From contig JASFMY010000069.1 in NCBI GenBank assembly GCA_050117315.1, positions 1 to 34,225 of the forward strand: 34,225 nt of DNA, in the 5' to 3' direction. Below, piece by piece: positions 31,292-34,225 of this stretch. This DNA is from JANQIV01 sp050117315 (lineage in GTDB: Bacteria > Bacteroidota > Ignavibacteria > Ignavibacteriales > Melioribacteraceae). Position numbers and translations under genes: made by a program. The notes under the pieces were generated by a model. The model was not told the origin of the DNA. It did no database searches and saw only the letters and a list, made by a program, of their open reading frames with translations. Each line of letters starts with the position of its first letter. Position 1 is the first letter of the stretch.

Positions 31292-31888
31292 TTAAAATTC
31301 GTTTACATTTACTTCTTTATTCAATTGCTTAATTTTAGACCCGATTTGATAAACGTCTCTTGACCATTCATCATTGGAGATTTTTTGAATGATATATTTT
31401 TTTGCTTCATCGTTTTTAATAAAACTAAACGTATTTTCGGCATCCCGTATCTGTTCGGTTATTTCATCAGGGTCCCATTCAAGCAGTTCAGTGCTAATAT
31501 TCTTTACCGGGTTCGGGCTTTTGGAAATCATTAATATGATTATCGAGGCGACTATAAGTACGGAACCGAAAGCGATTTTCAAAAGTCCGTTATCTCGTGA
31601 TGTTTTTTTCTTTTTAATATTAAAAAGCGACTCTATTCTTTCGGTCAATGTTTTCTGCGATAAAGTTTTTTCAATTACTTTCTTGTAATACTTTGAGTCC
31701 GGTTCCGCTTCGGAATAATTATCATATAATTCCAGGACTTTGTTTGTTTCATCCAGCATGTTTTTTAATTCCGGGGAATCATTAATTTTTTTGTCCCAGA
31801 AATTCATTTGATCTTCCGGCAGTGAACCGTCAAGATAAAGCCACATTTCTGTTTCAAATTTTTTTAATAAGTTTTCTTTAGATAACAT
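31292..31888 (-). CDS. Putative anti-sigma factor, single membrane helix
   Basis: 198 residues. The N-terminal ~50 residues (FETEMWLYLDGSLPEDQMNFW, ELKNMLDETNKVLELY) have the helical layout of cytoplasmic anti-sigma domains but lack the zinc-binding HxxxCxxC. One membrane helix follows (LLKIAFGSVLIVASIIILMI, about 102-121), then a ~75-residue periplasmic domain with no known motif. The gene overlaps the sigma factor gene by 11 bp, the usual arrangement for a sigma/anti-sigma pair. The function is inferred from topology and position. Confidence 0.75.
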   Translation of the reverse strand: MLSKENLLKKFETEMWLYLDGSLPEDQMNFWDKKINDSPELKNMLDETNKVLELYDNYSEAEPDSKYYKKVIEKTLSQKTLTERIESLFNIKKKKTSRDNGLLKIAFGSVLIVASIIILMISKSPNPVKNISTELLEWDPDEITEQIRDAENTFSFIKNDEAKKYIIQKISNDEWSRDVYQIGSKIKQLNKEVNVNEF

Positions 31889-32429
31889 TTTTATCTCTTA
31901 AATCTTTTTTAATTCTTTTAACGGCATAGTTCATATGGCTCAGCACGGTATTTATGGGCTCATTGAGCATCTCGGCAATTTCACTAAATTTAATTCCGCC
32001 ATGCTGTCTTAGTAAGAACACCTGCTTCTGTTTATCCGGCAGTTTTTCAACTATAGAATTGATAATGTTTTTCATTTCATTTTCTTCGTACTCTTTTTGA
32101 AGATCAACTTTTTCTTCGCTCTTTTCGATTTCAGCCGGATCAAAATTTTTAATTACAGTTTTATTTTTTCTAATATTATCTATCGCAATGTTATGAGCAA
32201 TTGAAAACAGCCATGATGGAAACCTGTTTTTTTCATTATAATTTTTAAGACCTTTCCATGTTTTAATTACGGTTTCCTGGAAAAGGTCTTCAGCAGCATC
32301 AACATCTTTACATAGTTTCAATAAATAACCGAACAACTTATTCTTATAATTATTTATTAATAAATTAAACGCAGCGGAATCTCCGCTTTTAATTCTTTCG
32401 ATCAATATTGTATCCGGGCTATTTTTCAT
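31878..32429 (-). CDS. ECF-type RNA polymerase sigma factor
   Basis: 183 residues. Region 2 (about 18-90) shows AFNLLINNYKNKLFGYLLKLC, DAEDLFQETVIKTWKGL and WLFSIAHNIAIDNIRK; region 4 (about 125-178) shows LPDKQKQVFLLRQHGGIKFSEIAEMLNEPINTVLSHMNYAVKRI, the helix-turn-helix for the -35 element. The length and lack of regions 1 and 3 mark an ECF sigma. It heads a three-gene operon with an anti-sigma factor and an exported coiled-coil protein. The signal is unknown. The leader upstream was checked for a self-recognition promoter, but none could be called. Confidence 0.92.
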   Translation of the reverse strand: MKNSPDTILIERIKSGDSAAFNLLINNYKNKLFGYLLKLCKDVDAAEDLFQETVIKTWKGLKNYNEKNRFPSWLFSIAHNIAIDNIRKNKTVIKNFDPAEIEKSEEKVDLQKEYEENEMKNIINSIVEKLPDKQKQVFLLRQHGGIKFSEIAEMLNEPINTVLSHMNYAVKRIKKDLRDKNVI

Positions 32430-32790
32430 GTTCTCTATTCATGTAAACGCAAATATCTAATTTTTATTGTGATTCATTTTTCGTTTATCAAAAAAATCAC
32501 ACCGACCTAAACTAATATCAACAAATATTTAGTTAAAATTATTTCTTTAAAAACTAAGAAGCCCTGCAAAAAACACACAAATCTTCCTTTTTTTATACAA
32601 AAGGGGAAACACTTTTTGCGTATGTGTGACTTCTTGTTTATTTATCAATCATTGGAGGATTAAGTAGGGGTTTAACGGGAATATCTTCTTGTAATAGTTC
32701 GTTAACAATTCTATTTGATTCAGCTATTATAGATTTCGGATAGTTTATTATTTCCAGTAATTTGATCCGTAATGTATAATTAAAGATGCT
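32430..32790. other. Intergenic region with an in-frame post-stop coding tail on the minus strand
   Basis: From the TAA of the HAD gene (32791-32793) the same minus-strand frame stays open for 50 codons to a TAA at 32638. Part of it reads LLEIINYPKSIIAESN and further on NELLQEDIPVKPLLNPP, which looks protein-like rather than random. I recognise no family and no start or RBS. It may be the end of a lost gene or an old C-terminal part of the HAD protein. The rest (32430-32637) holds the sigma operon promoter region, not resolved. Confidence 0.35.
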
Positions 32791-33450
32791 TTAAGAATTT
32801 ATAATATTTACAAGCATTGAAATATTTAATTTATTGAAATTATTTATAACTAAGTCTGTATGCAATAATTCTTTCGCACTATGAGTTGTTGTAATTCCTA
32901 TAACTTTCATACCTGCTTTTATTGCCGCTTCTATTCCTGACAGCGAATCTTCAATAACGATACATTTTTCCGAGTCTTCTCCAATTAGTTTTGCTGTCTT
33001 TAGATATATCTCCGGATTTGGTTTACTCTTACTTATATAAGTGTTGTCAACAATTGTATGAAAATATTTACTTAAACCGGTTTTATCCATAACAAAGTCA
33101 ACATTCTCCGGCGGTGCCGATGTAGCAATGGCGGTTTTAATGTTTTCTTTTTGAATACTTGTAAGAAATTCAATCAAACCGTCAATCGGCTTGATGTATT
33201 GCGAGAAAGATTCTCTGAAAATACCATCAATTTCTTCAGTATAAGATTTTATCAATTCATCGTTTAGGCACGTATTAAATAAGATTGAAAGTGCTTCACT
33301 TCCGGTTCTTCCAAAAACTTTTTTTTCCAATATTTGATCAGTAATAGAAATATTGTGTTTTTCACAAAACATTTTCCATGATTTTTTATGAAAAGGATTA
33401 CTATCTACTATTACTCCGTCAAGATCAAAAATTATCGAGAAATTATTCAT
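32791..33450 (-). CDS. HAD-superfamily hydrolase, beta-phosphoglucomutase-like
   Basis: 219 residues, the normal size for the subfamily. Motif I DLDGVIVDS (about 9-17) with the nucleophile Asp, a helical cap (about 18-85), motif II ATSAPP (about 108-113), Lys in SKPNPEIY (about 140-147) and motif IV IEDSLSGIEAA (about 160-170). The family includes beta-phosphoglucomutases and sugar-phosphate phosphatases. The Asp two residues after the nucleophile is present. The substrate cannot be decided. It stands alone; the frame remains open beyond its stop codon. Confidence 0.85.
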   Translation of the reverse strand: MNNFSIIFDLDGVIVDSNPFHKKSWKMFCEKHNISITDQILEKKVFGRTGSEALSILFNTCLNDELIKSYTEEIDGIFRESFSQYIKPIDGLIEFLTSIQKENIKTAIATSAPPENVDFVMDKTGLSKYFHTIVDNTYISKSKPNPEIYLKTAKLIGEDSEKCIVIEDSLSGIEAAIKAGMKVIGITTTHSAKELLHTDLVINNFNKLNISMLVNIINS

Positions 33451-34020
33451 CTTTTATTCCTTTTTTAATAGCATAATATTATAGATCAAAAAAACGGCTT
33501 ATTGGGACGTTATCAAAAAATATCTGTCCGGCCAATAAACCGGTATTTTGTAAACTTTATAATTTATTCTTTTATTATTAGTTTGTGCTGCTTTTTATTT
33601 AATCATTTAAATTAGTTAGTTGGAAAGATTCTTCAGCCTGGCAAGCCGGCGGTTTTTATTCTTCTAACGAACTTTAGACTTCCTGATGTCAATCACATGA
33701 ATCATATCCGGTTTTACAGCAGATTTTGTATCATTAGGCCGCATCCAAAACTCTTGATTGACGGAGTTAAAAATATCAATTTCATTTTTAATACTCAATC
33801 AACAAAAAAGCATCTTCTTTTTTATTTTATTCTGACTGAGCATAGCTTGATAATTTATCAATCCGATATGCTTAATAATGAATAAACAGCTGTCAGACAG
33901 AGTAAATCCTATTGCGTTTTTATTTATAATGTTCAGCTAATTCTCCGACGTGCTTTTTTTACTATTGTCAAGTCAATTTAGTATTGACATTCCGGTAATC
34001 CCCGTATTAATACATTACAG
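33451..34020. other. Intergenic region without convincing gene
   Basis: The only long frame (33697-33885, plus) has no RBS and an ordinary-looking random composition, so I do not call it. A loose inverted pair TTATTGG / CCAATAA lies near 33500-33538, and TGTCAA / TTGACA near 33966-33989. No tRNA or RNA gene was recognised. It carries the HAD gene promoter. Confidence 0.4.
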
Positions 34021-34140
34021 GGCATGCTTTAAGCCCGCCTTCCTTAGTACAAGTACGGTCGCCGACGCTTCAAAGCTATGGCGACGGAGCGCGGACAGGC
34101 CGGAATCTACAAATTGAAGCGTCCTGAAAAAGGTTGACTG
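34021..34140. repeat. GC-rich hairpin island
   Basis: A GC-rich patch in AT-rich surroundings. The core 34058-34085 folds as GTCGCC / GGCGAC with a symmetric 3-nt internal loop, then GCTT / AAGC around a 2-nt loop. GACGCTTCA (34064-34072) can also pair with TGAAGCGTC (34115-34123). A short plus-strand frame through it ends IYKLKRPEKG. It resembles dispersed GC-rich palindromes found upstream of GIY-YIG-type genes in some bacterial genomes, but no such gene is here. Confidence 0.45.
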
Positions 34141-34186
34141 TATTATTAGATATTTTTGTTAAATAAATATAGTCATTCTTATAGTT

Positions 34187-34222
34187 TTATTCTATCGATC
34201 AGCTAGCTGATCGATAGAATAA
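34187..34222. repeat. Perfect 36-bp palindrome at the window end
   Basis: Eighteen-base arms with no spacer, centred between 34204 and 34205 (core ATCAGCTAGCTGAT, flanked by TATCGATC / GATCGATA sites). It stops 3 bp before the window ends. A loopless palindrome would make a cruciform or a dyad operator; it may also mark a contig boundary where assembly failed on a repeat. Confidence 0.8.
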
Positions 34223-34225
34223 TTT

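Noticed and set aside
32791..32793. Programmed stop-codon readthrough or recoding of the HAD stop
   Set aside because: The stop is TAA with no adjacent recoding structure, and the HAD protein already has full family length.
33697..33885. A 62-residue plus-strand open frame near the right end
   Set aside because: No RBS, no motif, no recognisable similarity, and composition like random AT-rich DNA.

Overview
The window looks like chromosome from an AT-rich, Gram-negative member of the Bacteroidota/Ignavibacteriota group; Ignavibacteriota is my preferred guess. The grounds are TonB-dependent receptors, a Bacteroidetes-style promoter (TAnnTTTG -10 box), a DUF6261-like protein, a ~400-aa IspH, a YgjV-like protein, an ECF-sigma/anti-sigma pair, and dispersed palindromic repeats of the 'GTCATTTCGAA ... 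TTCGAAATGAC' kind. No tRNA, rRNA, CRISPR array or intact insertion sequence was seen.

Left edge (1-2.3 kb): a C-terminally truncated ATC-hydrolase-like gene, a DUF6261-like gene and copies of a MITE-like repeat with 16-19 bp inverted ends. Four copies, two of them incomplete, lie in the first 7.7 kb.

Central same-strand block (2.3-21.7 kb, all minus strand, read from high to low coordinates). The upstream part encodes a BtuF-like lipoprotein, a GntR/UTRA regulator, a CblT-like ECF S component, a CblS-like PurM-superfamily kinase, a fused double ECF ATPase, the ECF T protein, an ADP-ribosylglycohydrolase-family protein, an exported PHP (CehA/McbA-like) metallohydrolase and two BtuB-type outer-membrane receptors. 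Genes are overlapped or tightly packed. The leader has one clear promoter with palindromes that could be GntR operators. I read it as a salvage system for alpha-ribazole or another cobamide fragment. The steps would be outer-membrane capture (two BtuB-like receptors), periplasmic processing (PHP enzyme), capture (BtuF-like protein), inner-membrane import (ECF-CblT) and phosphorylation (CblS). The ADP-ribosylglycohydrolase homologue is the new element: its family cleaves alpha-N-glycosidic bonds, the type found in alpha-ribazole. The downstream part encodes a short-type SAH hydrolase, a divergent CNT nucleoside transporter, an adenosine-deaminase-family enzyme, a YgjV-GNAT fusion, phosphopentomutase and purine nucleoside phosphorylase. 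Together these form a route SAH/adenosine -> inosine -> ribose-1-P -> ribose-5-P.

Right part (22-34 kb): ordinary and regulatory genes. They are a Qnr-like pentapeptide-repeat protein, a TPR sensor kinase homologue whose phospho-acceptor His is Asn, the wreck of an AbgT transporter in front of an exported M20 amidohydrolase, a PAS histidine kinase, a lipoprotein, IspH, an ECF sigma/anti-sigma/exported coiled-coil operon and a beta-PGM-like HAD phosphatase. The last 0.8 kb has no convincing gene and ends in a perfect 36-bp palindrome.

All functional names come from reading motifs and remembered family features; no database search was run.
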